Source: Gemella haemolysans ATCC 10379
Lineage (GTDB): Bacteria; Bacillota; Bacilli; Staphylococcales; Gemellaceae
Assembly (NCBI RefSeq): GCF_000173915.1
Contig: NZ_ACDZ02000005.1
Location: forward strand, 120,049-184,048
Direction of reading: 5' to 3'
Length of the DNA: 64,000 nucleotides
Positions within the stretch are counted from its first letter, which is position 1; every line of letters starts with the position of its first letter. Both the position numbers and the translations under genes were made by a program. Of this stretch, positions 1 through 7,531 are shown piece by piece. The notes under the pieces are model-generated. The model was not told the origin of the DNA. It saw only the letters and a program-made list of their open reading frames with translations, and ran no database searches.

Positions 1-599
1 ACTACTGCTATTACAATTAGTATAAAATATGCATATCTTCTATTTTTAGTTAAGAAGTTAGGTGTTAGTATACCTAATGATGTTAGGAATGCAACTATAA
101 CAGGGAATTCAAAAAGTATCGCTATCGGTATTGTCGTATTAATGACAAATGATAGGTAATTTTGAGCTGTTAATTGAGTGTTGAATAAATCATCCCCGAT
201 AGAAAGAAGCACGTTTAAGATAGCAGGAGTTACTAGAAAGAACCCGAAAGCTAATCCTACTGAAAAACAAATGAATACCGCAGGTATATAAGCTAATAAT
301 GCACGAGCTTCTTTTTCTTCTAATGCAGGTTTTATAAATGCCCAGATTTGATAACAAATAAATGGTATCGAAAATGTGAAGGCACAAAGTCCTGCAAGAG
401 TTAGATATATCCATAGTATATCATTAGGTCCAAGAACAATCAATTTATTATTAAAATTACTAGTTAAAAATTTATAAATATCCGCTGACCATAATAAACT
501 TACTATGAAAGAGACAATAAAAAACACAAGGCTTAGTATTAGTCTCTTTCTAAGTTCGGTTAGATGATCCACGGTAGAAACTTTATCCCCATATTTCAT
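1..599 (-). CDS. tatC: Twin-arginine translocase subunit TatC (partial, 3' end outside window)
   Basis: TatC is the multi-spanning membrane receptor of the Tat pathway, which exports folded proteins carrying a twin-arginine signal. About 199 residues are visible; the gene runs off the left edge. The N-terminus has the family hallmark VDHLTELRKRLI right after the start, followed by alternating hydrophobic segments (first one near residues 23-42) and the periplasmic-loop/TM2 pattern with FxxPFxxYQIW. The ATG at 599 follows an AGGT-type site and lies 10 bases after the efeU stop, so it is probably the last visible gene of the efeOBU operon. Its obvious client is EfeB, whose Tat signal is encoded two genes upstream. 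No tatA is seen in the window. Family assignment is firm. Confidence 0.9.
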   Translation of the reverse strand, partial: MKYGDKVSTVDHLTELRKRLILSLVFFIVSFIVSLLWSADIYKFLTSNFNNKLIVLGPNDILWIYLTLAGLCAFTFSIPFICYQIWAFIKPALEEKEARALLAYIPAVFICFSVGLAFGFFLVTPAILNVLLSIGDDLFNTQLTAQNYLSFVINTTIPIAILFEFPVIVAFLTSLGILTPNFLTKNRRYAYFILIVIAV

Positions 600-609
600 C
601 GTTAGTTAC

Positions 610-2307
610 CTATTTATTTTTAGATTTTTCATAGAATATACTAATTGCTACAACTATGATATAAATAAGTTGAGCTATTATTACTTCAAAACTAGGATAG
701 ATTCCTAATATTTCGATAGTAGGTAAGTAATCTATAATGTTATTTGATAGTATATCAGTTATTTGTAAAGCATGTATGCTTACTCCAAGCATTTTAAATC
801 CTAGAATGTATATTAACCAAGACAGAACTAGGAATACTTTGCTAATAGGTAATTTTCCAGAAGCTTTAACCATAATTATACCGATGATTATTAAAGCGAC
901 AATAGCAAGAGCTATCCCTATTAATAAGTTACTTGTAGAAATTAATGGCATAATACCAGCATAGAATAAAATAGTTTCTGCACCTTCACGGAATACTGCT
1001 AGGAAGCTAAGTGTGAACATAGATATAAAGCTTCCAGTAGAAAGTACTAGATTTAACTTTGTATCCATATATTTCTTCCATGCTTTAACAGAACTTTTAC
1101 TATGTAGCCAAATTCCAATACCTATCATCATAATTACTGCAAAGATACCAACAACACCTTCGATGATTTCACGGTTAGTACCAGATGATAGAGCAGGGAA
1201 TGAGTATTTTAAAATAACAGCTGCAAGTATACTAGAAAAAATACCTACTAAGGCACCCGAATAAATCCAGATCAACCCTTTTTTCTGTTTAGCAGCTTTT
1301 AATGCACTTGCAAGAGATAAGACGATAATTAATGCTTCAACACCTTCACGAAGTAAGATTAGCATAGAATCTAATGCAGAATAGTTAGATTTCGTATCGA
1401 TTTTTTTTAGCTCTGTAATTAAGTTTTTAAGTTGTTCTTGATACTTTTGTTCACTACCTTTAACCATAATTATAGGAGTTTCGCTTTCTACTTTTGTATA
1501 TAGTGAAGCGTTTCGTGTTCGAACTTCTCCTTCTATAACAGGCCAAACTTCTATGAATTTCTTCATTTTCTGTGAACCTTGACTATTATTTCCATCTTTG
1601 AAGGCTGCAAGGCTATCTTCAAGAAGTTTTATTCCTTGTTCAAGTGTTTTAACTTCTGAATTTTGTTCTAGCTTTTTCCCAGCAAGGAAATCATCTAGAT
1701 AAGTTTTTAGATCAGTTAAATATAATTTTGTAGTTTGATAGTCATAAGGTTCAACTTCCATAGAACTACGTAGAAATGACATTGTTGTTTCTACTTTTCC
1801 ATAGTAAGCAGGTTCAAGTGTTCTTACGATACCTTCATTGCGCACCCAAGAAGCATTGTATTTAACATATTCTGCTTTCATAGTTTCAACATCTCTAGTG
1901 TCGATTGCTTTTTCTAATTTATCGAAAGCAGGATAAAGTTTCGTTTTAAAAGCTTTTTTCTCGGCTTCAACGTCTAAAGGATTTTGTTCATTTTCAAAAG
2001 CGAGTAGCGCTGTTGATAATTCCCTAAGTTGTTCCTCATTAATATCATTTGATTTTAATGTTTGTTTAACTTTTCTTCCATCTTCAGAATCTGAATTTTT
2101 CGTTGCTTCAAATTCTGTTTTAAATTCTTCAATTAATTTTTTAGCTTTGTCTTGTTCGTTATTTTTTATTGCAGTATTAGCGTCGGTAATTTTTATAAAA
2201 AGATTACTGTATGATTCTTTTGCTACAATAGTTTTTAAAAATGGAGAACTAAAACTGAAAAGAACGATAAAAGCTAAAATTATTTTAGTCAAATAGTTTT
2301 TTGCCAA
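610..2307 (-). CDS. efeU: Iron permease EfeU (FTR1 family) with extracytoplasmic N-terminal domain
   Basis: Predicted ferric/ferrous iron permease of the EfeUOB system. I start it at the TTG at 2307 (565 residues) because a strong GGAGGGAG site lies 6 bases upstream; a longer reading from 2343 has no such site. The N-terminus is a signal-like hydrophobic stretch followed by roughly 270 charged, helical residues outside the membrane. The C-terminal half is a seven-helix FTR1 domain with both iron-binding motifs, REGVE near residue 318 and REGAE near residue 439. It overlaps the end of efeB by 23 bases, implying coupled translation. The long N-terminal extension is typical of Gram-positive EfeU proteins. 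Confidence 0.9.
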   Translation of the reverse strand: MAKNYLTKIILAFIVLFSFSSPFLKTIVAKESYSNLFIKITDANTAIKNNEQDKAKKLIEEFKTEFEATKNSDSEDGRKVKQTLKSNDINEEQLRELSTALLAFENEQNPLDVEAEKKAFKTKLYPAFDKLEKAIDTRDVETMKAEYVKYNASWVRNEGIVRTLEPAYYGKVETTMSFLRSSMEVEPYDYQTTKLYLTDLKTYLDDFLAGKKLEQNSEVKTLEQGIKLLEDSLAAFKDGNNSQGSQKMKKFIEVWPVIEGEVRTRNASLYTKVESETPIIMVKGSEQKYQEQLKNLITELKKIDTKSNYSALDSMLILLREGVEALIIVLSLASALKAAKQKKGLIWIYSGALVGIFSSILAAVILKYSFPALSSGTNREIIEGVVGIFAVIMMIGIGIWLHSKSSVKAWKKYMDTKLNLVLSTGSFISMFTLSFLAVFREGAETILFYAGIMPLISTSNLLIGIALAIVALIIIGIIMVKASGKLPISKVFLVLSWLIYILGFKMLGVSIHALQITDILSNNIIDYLPTIEILGIYPSFEVIIAQLIYIIVVAISIFYEKSKNK

Positions 2308-3520
2308 TATATTCTCCCTCCTTAATTCCTCCAAAACATGCAAATAGACCGCTACCGATATGAGTTATATATTCATTCATCTTATCTTCGTTTCCTAGAC
2401 TATTCTGGATAGTTATAAATTGTTTTGGATCTTTTTGAAATGAGATAAATAGCAGTCCAGAGTCGAATTGTCCTGTAGTTTCATTTATACCGTCTGAATA
2501 AGAATAAGAACGCCTTAATAATTCTACACCAGGTTTATGTGCTAAGTGGACGTGAGAAGTTACAGGAATTAAAGGTTTCCCATCTGGACCCTTTTTATTA
2601 AGATCAATTGGGGCGAACTCGTCAGTTTCTCCGAAAGGAGCACCACTATCCTTATATCTTCCGAAGGTATTTTCCTGTTCATTTAAACTTGTTCTATCCC
2701 ATGTCTCAAGGTGCATTTGTATACGTCTTACAGCCATGTAGCTACCATCTTTCATCCAGTTGTCCTTATCGCACCATACAATCTTATCAAATTGGTCTTC
2801 TTTAGTTGCATTAGCAGTACCGTCTTTAAATCCGAAAAGGTTACGTGGTGTTTCAAGACGATTACCAATAGCGGCAAAACCAGATTGGCTCCACTTCATA
2901 GTTACAGTAGAGCGAGCTTTTCTAACTAGGTTACGTACTGCATGGAAGGCTACCTGTTCATCATCTGCACAGGCTTGAATACAAATATCTCCACCTGTAT
3001 ATTTTTCTTTTAATTGTTCTCTAGCGAAAGGTGGTAAGTCTTTAAATTCTTCAAGACTTTTATTCTCTAAGTTCATTTTTTTTAAGAAACTTGGACTAAC
3101 CCCAAAAGTCAGAGTTAAACGATAGGGATTTAACCCTACCGTTTCTCCAGTATCTTTTGGTGGTAAATAATGGTTTTTAAGAGCAGGTTCAACTAGTTCA
3201 CCGTTCATTAATTTTTCACTATATTTAGTCCATTCCTTAAACATGTCGATTACATCATCACGCTTAGTCGAGTGTAAATCTAGTACGACAAAATAAGCAC
3301 ATTTTTGCATAAGAGTAGTAATTCCAGCTTGGTGTTTACCATAGAATGTGATTTTTTCTTCTCCATCAGCTATAGCTCTGTTGTTCTCAGCTTTATTTGC
3401 GAAAAATCCACCAAGAGCAGAAGCTCCAACAACTGCACCGGCTCCAGTCATTCCTGCTTTTTTCAGAAAATCACGTCTTGTTATTTTTTTGTCAATCCAT
3501 TTTTTACCAGATTCTTCCAT
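2285..3520 (-). CDS. efeB: EfeB, Tat-exported deferrochelatase / Dyp-type haem peroxidase
   Basis: Dye-decolorising peroxidase family protein of the EfeUOB iron uptake system, implicated in oxidising ferrous iron or releasing iron from haem outside the membrane. The N-terminus carries a clear twin-arginine signal (RRDFLKK at residues 15-21, then a hydrophobic Ala/Gly-rich stretch), so export depends on Tat; tatC lies in the same operon. The Dyp signature GxxDG appears as GFKDG near residue 230, and a His-rich segment (HVHLAH) near residue 325 is the likely proximal haem-ligand region. At 411 residues it has normal length. It starts one base after the efeO stop, with its ribosome site inside the end of efeO. 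Confidence 0.92.
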   Translation of the reverse strand: MEESGKKWIDKKITRRDFLKKAGMTGAGAVVGASALGGFFANKAENNRAIADGEEKITFYGKHQAGITTLMQKCAYFVVLDLHSTKRDDVIDMFKEWTKYSEKLMNGELVEPALKNHYLPPKDTGETVGLNPYRLTLTFGVSPSFLKKMNLENKSLEEFKDLPPFAREQLKEKYTGGDICIQACADDEQVAFHAVRNLVRKARSTVTMKWSQSGFAAIGNRLETPRNLFGFKDGTANATKEDQFDKIVWCDKDNWMKDGSYMAVRRIQMHLETWDRTSLNEQENTFGRYKDSGAPFGETDEFAPIDLNKKGPDGKPLIPVTSHVHLAHKPGVELLRRSYSYSDGINETTGQFDSGLLFISFQKDPKQFITIQNSLGNEDKMNEYITHIGSGLFACFGGIKEGEYIGKKLFD

Positions 3521-3521
3521 A

Positions 3522-4400
3522 TTACTTAGCCTCTTCGTCTAAAATTACACCCATTTGAGAAAGTGGTTCTCCTAATTTTGTTACAGCTTCAGAAAGTTCT
3601 TTAGTATTTTCTTTTGTTAAATCAGTATATAGTTTATAGTGTTTTTCATCAGTTTTATATTTGTCTAATAAGCTATTTATTGTAGCGAATTTTTCAGTTA
3701 AATCCTTAGCTAATTTACCGTCTTTTTTCTCGATTAAAGGTTTAAAAATCTTAAAGATTTCTTCAGCACCTTCGATGTTAGCTTTAAAGTCGTATAGGTC
3801 AGTGTGAGAGTAAATTTCTTCTTCTCCTGTGATTTTTTGCGTTGCAACTTCGTTAAGTAAGTCAACAGCTCCAGTTACCATTAAATCAGGAGTAACTTCA
3901 ACAGTAGCGACTTTAGCTTTTAATTCTTTAATGTCTTTTACTAGTTGGTCTGCATATTCTTCAGTACCTTTAGTAGTATTTTGTTCCCACATAATTTTTT
4001 CGATTCTGTGGAATCCTCTCCATCCTTCTTCTGTTTTATTTTCTTCAAGGTAGTCAGCAAGACGGAAGTCGATATTCACATCAAGTTCACCAAAACTTTC
4101 TGCGATAGGTTCTGAACGTTCGTAAGCCATACGAATAACAGGATATTGTTTCTTAGCTTCATCAAGATTTCCAGATTTAATAGTTTCAGCGAATTTTTCA
4201 GTATCTTTAAGTAGAGTATCTACTTGGTTTTCTACGAATTTTTTATAAAGATCGGTAGCTTGCTTAAGTTGTTCTTTTGTATCTTTAGATGTATCAACTT
4301 GAGCAGCTTTGTTTTCTTCTTTTTTATCTGTTTTAGCAGCACATCCGCTAATAACGATAGTACCAGCCATTAGGGCCATAAATAATTTATTTTTCTTCAT
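3522..4400 (-). CDS. efeO: EfeO/EfeM, iron-uptake lipoprotein with imelysin-like domain
   Basis: Surface lipoprotein that binds iron for the EfeU permease. The signal peptide ends in a lipobox-like VISGC (Cys about residue 20), so the mature protein is lipid-anchored. The rest is an all-helical imelysin-type (M75) domain with the HxxE motif (HRIE near residue 132). No N-terminal cupredoxin domain is present, so this is the short EfeM-like form used by several Gram-positives. It is the first gene of the efeO-efeB-efeU-tatC operon and has a near-perfect Fur box upstream, which fits induction under iron limitation. Confidence 0.9.
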   Translation of the reverse strand: MKKNKLFMALMAGTIVISGCAAKTDKKEENKAAQVDTSKDTKEQLKQATDLYKKFVENQVDTLLKDTEKFAETIKSGNLDEAKKQYPVIRMAYERSEPIAESFGELDVNIDFRLADYLEENKTEEGWRGFHRIEKIMWEQNTTKGTEEYADQLVKDIKELKAKVATVEVTPDLMVTGAVDLLNEVATQKITGEEEIYSHTDLYDFKANIEGAEEIFKIFKPLIEKKDGKLAKDLTEKFATINSLLDKYKTDEKHYKLYTDLTKENTKELSEAVTKLGEPLSQMGVILDEEAK

Positions 4401-4439
4401 TAATAAATATACTCACTTTCATGTTTTGTCTATTATAAA

Positions 4440-4454
4440 TTATAATCATTATCA
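4440..4454 (-). promoter_or_regulatory. Fur box upstream of efeO
   Basis: Read on the minus strand the site is TGATAATGATTATAA. It matches the Bacillus-type 7-1-7 Fur consensus (TGATAAT-N-ATTATCA) at 13 of 14 defined positions. It overlaps TATAAT-like sequences about 40 bases upstream of efeO, the expected position for repression by iron-loaded Fur. Confidence 0.8.
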
Positions 4455-4659
4455 GTTAGAAAGTAAAGTGATAAGAAACAAATTGATATAAAAAGAAAAG
4501 TTTTATATGGTGAATAAAATTGTTTTTAGGAAACTAAAAAATAAATCTTTCTTTTTTATGTATCAGATAAAAGTTTAAAATAAAAGCTACTATAATATTA
4601 TATTTTTAAAAATATATTTATATTATATAACAATATAGTAGAAATATGAAATTAATTGA

Positions 4660-4688
4660 TTGAAAGTTAAGAATGTTTGATGTATAAT
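4660..4688 (+). promoter_or_regulatory. Sigma-A promoter of pnuC
   Basis: TTGAAA at 4660-4665 and a consensus TATAAT at 4683-4688 are separated by exactly 17 bases. Transcription would start near 4695, leaving a leader of about 98 bases before pnuC. Confidence 0.75.
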
Positions 4689-4694
4689 GAAAGT

Positions 4695-4792
4695 AGATTT
4701 TTAGTAAGCGATATAAAAAAGCTACTAAGAACCTAAAAAATTAAGGTTACATTAACTTAATGTGATACATTTAAAAAGGAATAAAAGGCTTT
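4695..4792 (+). promoter_or_regulatory. Structured 5' leader of pnuC, possible riboswitch
   Basis: Three consecutive hairpins can be drawn. P1 pairs 4701-4709 with 4721-4728 (one bulged A). P2 pairs AACCT 4730-4734 with AGGTT 4744-4748. P3 pairs ACATTA 4749-4754 with TAATGT 4758-4763. The weak ribosome site (AAGG near 4785) follows directly. Riboswitches sensing NAD-related ligands are known in front of pnuC genes in Lactobacillales (the pnuC motif, NAD+-II). I cannot confirm a match to that consensus by eye, so this is a candidate only. Confidence 0.35.
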
Positions 4793-5494
4793 ATGAAACA
4801 AAAATTAAAAATATTTGCAACATCAAAATGGTTTGATTTACTAGGGGTTGTTTTAGTAATTAGTATTGCTATTGCATCAGGTTATTTAGCAACGAGATTA
4901 GATAAATTCGTTGATTGGGGTCCATGGACTGCACTTGTACCATTTGGACTTATTTCTGTAATTAATGTTGGTATTTCGATGCTATCTACAAGATTTACAG
5001 GAAAATTAAGTAAACTTGGTAACTACTTAGGTATTATTAATGCCGTATTATCAGGAGTTATTGATTATATCCTAGGTAACAAAGCTGCGATTATCACATA
5101 CCCTGTAACATTTTTAATCTATTTGGGTGCGATCTATGTGTGGAATAAATCTACAGATAAACCAAATACAATGTCAAAAGCAAAATTATATACAGTTTTA
5201 ACAGCAATTGCAATCCTTTCATTTGTATTTTCATATGCAACAAACTACATTGGATATCATGGTAAGATGAGTACTCTTGCATATATAACTACAATTGCAT
5301 TTGCATTCTCATTAATGGGTAATGGATTAAATACATTTAAGCTAACTACACAATGGCCATTCTGGTTACTATATAATATTGTTCAACTTACAAAAGCAGT
5401 AGTTCAAGGAAACTTTGCTAACGTTGGTAAATATATCTTTTACATCATTAATAGTGTTGGAGCATTATTTGTATGGAAAGATTCTGAAAAATAA
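4793..5494 (+). CDS. pnuC: PnuC-family nicotinamide riboside/NMN transporter
   Basis: A 233-residue membrane protein with about seven hydrophobic helices. The C-terminal third carries the PnuC-like pattern with tryptophans and an asparagine in a helix (WPFWLLYNIVQLTKAVVQGN) and ends in a short charged tail. PnuC proteins move nicotinamide riboside by facilitated diffusion, with cytosolic phosphorylation trapping it for NAD synthesis. The gene stands alone between its own promoter and a terminator, and its leader is structured, suggesting control by cellular pyridine levels. Assignment rests on topology and the C-terminal motif. Confidence 0.75.
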   Translation: MKQKLKIFATSKWFDLLGVVLVISIAIASGYLATRLDKFVDWGPWTALVPFGLISVINVGISMLSTRFTGKLSKLGNYLGIINAVLSGVIDYILGNKAAIITYPVTFLIYLGAIYVWNKSTDKPNTMSKAKLYTVLTAIAILSFVFSYATNYIGYHGKMSTLAYITTIAFAFSLMGNGLNTFKLTTQWPFWLLYNIVQLTKAVVQGNFANVGKYIFYIINSVGALFVWKDSEK

Positions 5495-5516
5495 AATAGA
5501 TTACAATTATAGATTT

Positions 5517-5563
5517 AAAGCTGTTGACAACTGTGCAATGATGCAGGAGTCAACGGCTTTTTT
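5517..5563 (+). terminator. Rho-independent terminator after pnuC
   Basis: A 12-base stem (AAAGCTGTTGAC with GTCAACGGCTTT, one G-U pair) with a 20-base loop is followed by a T-run, starting 22 bases after the pnuC stop. Confidence 0.75.
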
Positions 5564-5725
5564 ACGTACGAATTACAAATTAAAGTGCTCGATAAAAGAC
5601 TAATTGGAATCAGATTTAAAGCTAAATATGTACTGATAATTTAATTTTAGTAAAATATTATTTTCTATGAGATAATAATTTTATAAACCACGGAATTGGA
5701 TATTTTATATTAGAGGAGAATATAT

Positions 5726-6664
5726 ATGAAAAAAAGTATTGCTATATTTTCGAGTATTTTTATTGTGCTTATTATTTGTGCTACAGCTTATTATTTTATG
5801 TTTGGTAGTGGAAAAGATAAGAAGGTAAAAGAAGAATATCAAAAATATGTTGATATGATTAATATCAGTCACGATTTCGAAGCTGGAGCAAAAGGCTTAG
5901 AAACTCTAACTACTGACGTTGCTCAGAAGGCTATTCCTACTATCAAAACTGATATTAAAGTTGCAAAAGAGGTTAGAAATACTTCTATTAGTTTAAATGA
6001 CAAAAAGGTTGATGAAGCAAAAGATAGTTTAGATAGAGCTAAAAAACTTGATACTAGTTCAAATTTTTCAGCTGCTATTAACTGGTTAAATGCTGATATT
6101 GAAAATTATAAGAGAGCAGAAGAAGAAATAAAAAATACTAAACTAGATGTGAACTTTAACAAGGATCTTTCTCAAATATTAGAAAAATATAAATTCAATA
6201 ATAATAGTCTAAAACAATTACTAAGTGATGTAGGGAATAAACTTTATGAAAAAGCTCAAGAAGCTGCACAAAAGGCTAAGGAACTTGCAGAAAAAGCAAG
6301 AGAGTTTGAACGTAAGAAGAAAAGATCTGATGTCGAATTAGGTGGGCCAAATCCTGCATTATTAAATGACAGTAATTCATTACCTGCAGATGCTCAAGGA
6401 ATAGGTGGAGCAACAAGTGAAGAAGGAGCGAGAAAAATGAGATCTGATCTTGTTAATCGATATAAAGGATATCTTCTAAAAAAATATAATGGGGAATCAA
6501 TTGAATGGTCTGTAAATGGTAAGAGCTTTAAACTTATTAAGGAAGATGGAAGTAAGATAACTTTTACCACTCAACCTCAGCTTTATAGAAAAGTAGGAAA
6601 TAGATTGGTTTCTGGAGTTAATCTTAATAGTGAAGAGGGTTCTGAATTTTTATATAATACTTAA
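5726..6664 (+). CDS. Membrane-anchored coiled-coil protein of unknown function
   Basis: I do not recognise this 312-residue protein. Visible parts: a single N-terminal membrane helix (residues about 5-26) without a lipobox; a helical charged region to about residue 155; an Ala/Lys/Glu-rich coiled coil (about 170-200) rich in KAQEAAQKAKELAEKA-type heptads; a flexible Gly/Ser/Asn linker; and a small C-terminal domain of about 70 residues with alternating polar and hydrophobic stretches. This suggests an extracytoplasmic protein held at the membrane with its C-terminal domain spaced away. It has a good AGAGGAG site 7 bases before ATG and stands alone. Confidence 0.7.
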   Translation: MKKSIAIFSSIFIVLIICATAYYFMFGSGKDKKVKEEYQKYVDMINISHDFEAGAKGLETLTTDVAQKAIPTIKTDIKVAKEVRNTSISLNDKKVDEAKDSLDRAKKLDTSSNFSAAINWLNADIENYKRAEEEIKNTKLDVNFNKDLSQILEKYKFNNNSLKQLLSDVGNKLYEKAQEAAQKAKELAEKAREFERKKKRSDVELGGPNPALLNDSNSLPADAQGIGGATSEEGARKMRSDLVNRYKGYLLKKYNGESIEWSVNGKSFKLIKEDGSKITFTTQPQLYRKVGNRLVSGVNLNSEEGSEFLYNT

Positions 6665-6679
6665 TATTTAATGATTATA

Positions 6680-6720
6680 AAAACTCAAGGTATGACATAA
6701 TGTTGATTACCTTGAGTTTT
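6680..6720. terminator. Bidirectional terminator
   Basis: A perfect 13-base stem (AAAACTCAAGGTA with TACCTTGAGTTTT) with A/T runs on both sides sits between the convergent 5726 gene and the HAD phosphatase gene, and can serve both strands. Confidence 0.85.
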
Positions 6721-6723
6721 CTT

Positions 6724-7458
6724 TTATATTTCTACAATATCTATATTAGCTTTTGTTTTATAAATAACATCTTTACGTTCAATAAGAATAGTAGCTTTTT
6801 CAGCTAGTTCTTTATTTTCTTTAATTTTACTTAGTAATTCACGACTTGGGTTCATGGCTACAGGATTTCCAACACGTCTTAACATGTTGTAATCACCATT
6901 AGTATCTCCATAAGCGAAAGATTGATCCAGATCAATGTTGTGTTCTTCAACTAATCTATCAATAGTTTTGTTTTTGCTATCTGCATCCCACATTGGAACT
7001 ACTTCACCTGTAAATTTCTCATCTTCTATAATATATTTACTACCTATAGCTAAAAATGCATGATGTTTTTTACCCATCGCTTCGACAAGGTAGTCAGGAC
7101 TTCCTGAAATGAAAATGATTAGGTGTCCATTTCTTTTGTGTTTTTCTATAATATCACGTGTGAATTTATAGACACGATCAGCTTTAAGTTTCATTACTTG
7201 TTCAGTCGCGAAGTCAATATATTTTTTGTGAAGGCCTGTTATTGCTTGTACATAAGCTTCGGAAACGCCAAATAGGTAGTTATCATAGTCTTCGAATCTC
7301 TTATCCCAGTTAATGTAACTATCCTTTACACCATTTAGCCAATATTTTTCATCTACAACTTCGTATTTTATTAATTTTTTAAAATGTTCTGTCATTAGAG
7401 AATCTCTATAAAGAGTTCCGTCAATATCAAAAAATGCTGCTATCTTTTTTTCTTTCAT
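6724..7458 (-). CDS. HAD-IB family phosphatase (SerB-like)
   Basis: A 244-residue haloacid-dehalogenase hydrolase. The nucleophile motif is DIDGT at residues 11-15, motif II is the FISGS stretch near residue 116, and motif III/IV is YGDTNGD near residue 183, followed by AVAMNP-type sequence. The helical cap between motifs I and II is of the C1 type, which places it in subfamily IB with phosphoserine phosphatase-like enzymes. The substrate cannot be told from sequence. The ATG follows an AGGAGG site. It is transcribed alone, downstream of the M3 peptidase gene but separated from it by a hairpin. Confidence 0.8.
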   Translation of the reverse strand: MKEKKIAAFFDIDGTLYRDSLMTEHFKKLIKYEVVDEKYWLNGVKDSYINWDKRFEDYDNYLFGVSEAYVQAITGLHKKYIDFATEQVMKLKADRVYKFTRDIIEKHKRNGHLIIFISGSPDYLVEAMGKKHHAFLAIGSKYIIEDEKFTGEVVPMWDADSKNKTIDRLVEEHNIDLDQSFAYGDTNGDYNMLRRVGNPVAMNPSRELLSKIKENKELAEKATILIERKDVIYKTKANIDIVEI

Positions 7459-7497
7459 ATTTTATCCTCCTAATATTAAAAAAAATTATTTCTATAA

Positions 7498-7528
7498 AGT
7501 TAAAGACGAGATTTACTCGCCTTTAACT
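7498..7528 (-). terminator. Probable terminator of the M3 peptidase gene
   Basis: The hairpin AGTTAAAG-a-CGAG with CTCG-c-CTTTAACT (one internal mismatch) begins just after the stop codon of the peptidase gene. The trailing U-tract is interrupted, so efficiency is uncertain. Confidence 0.5.
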
Positions 7529-7531
7529 ATA

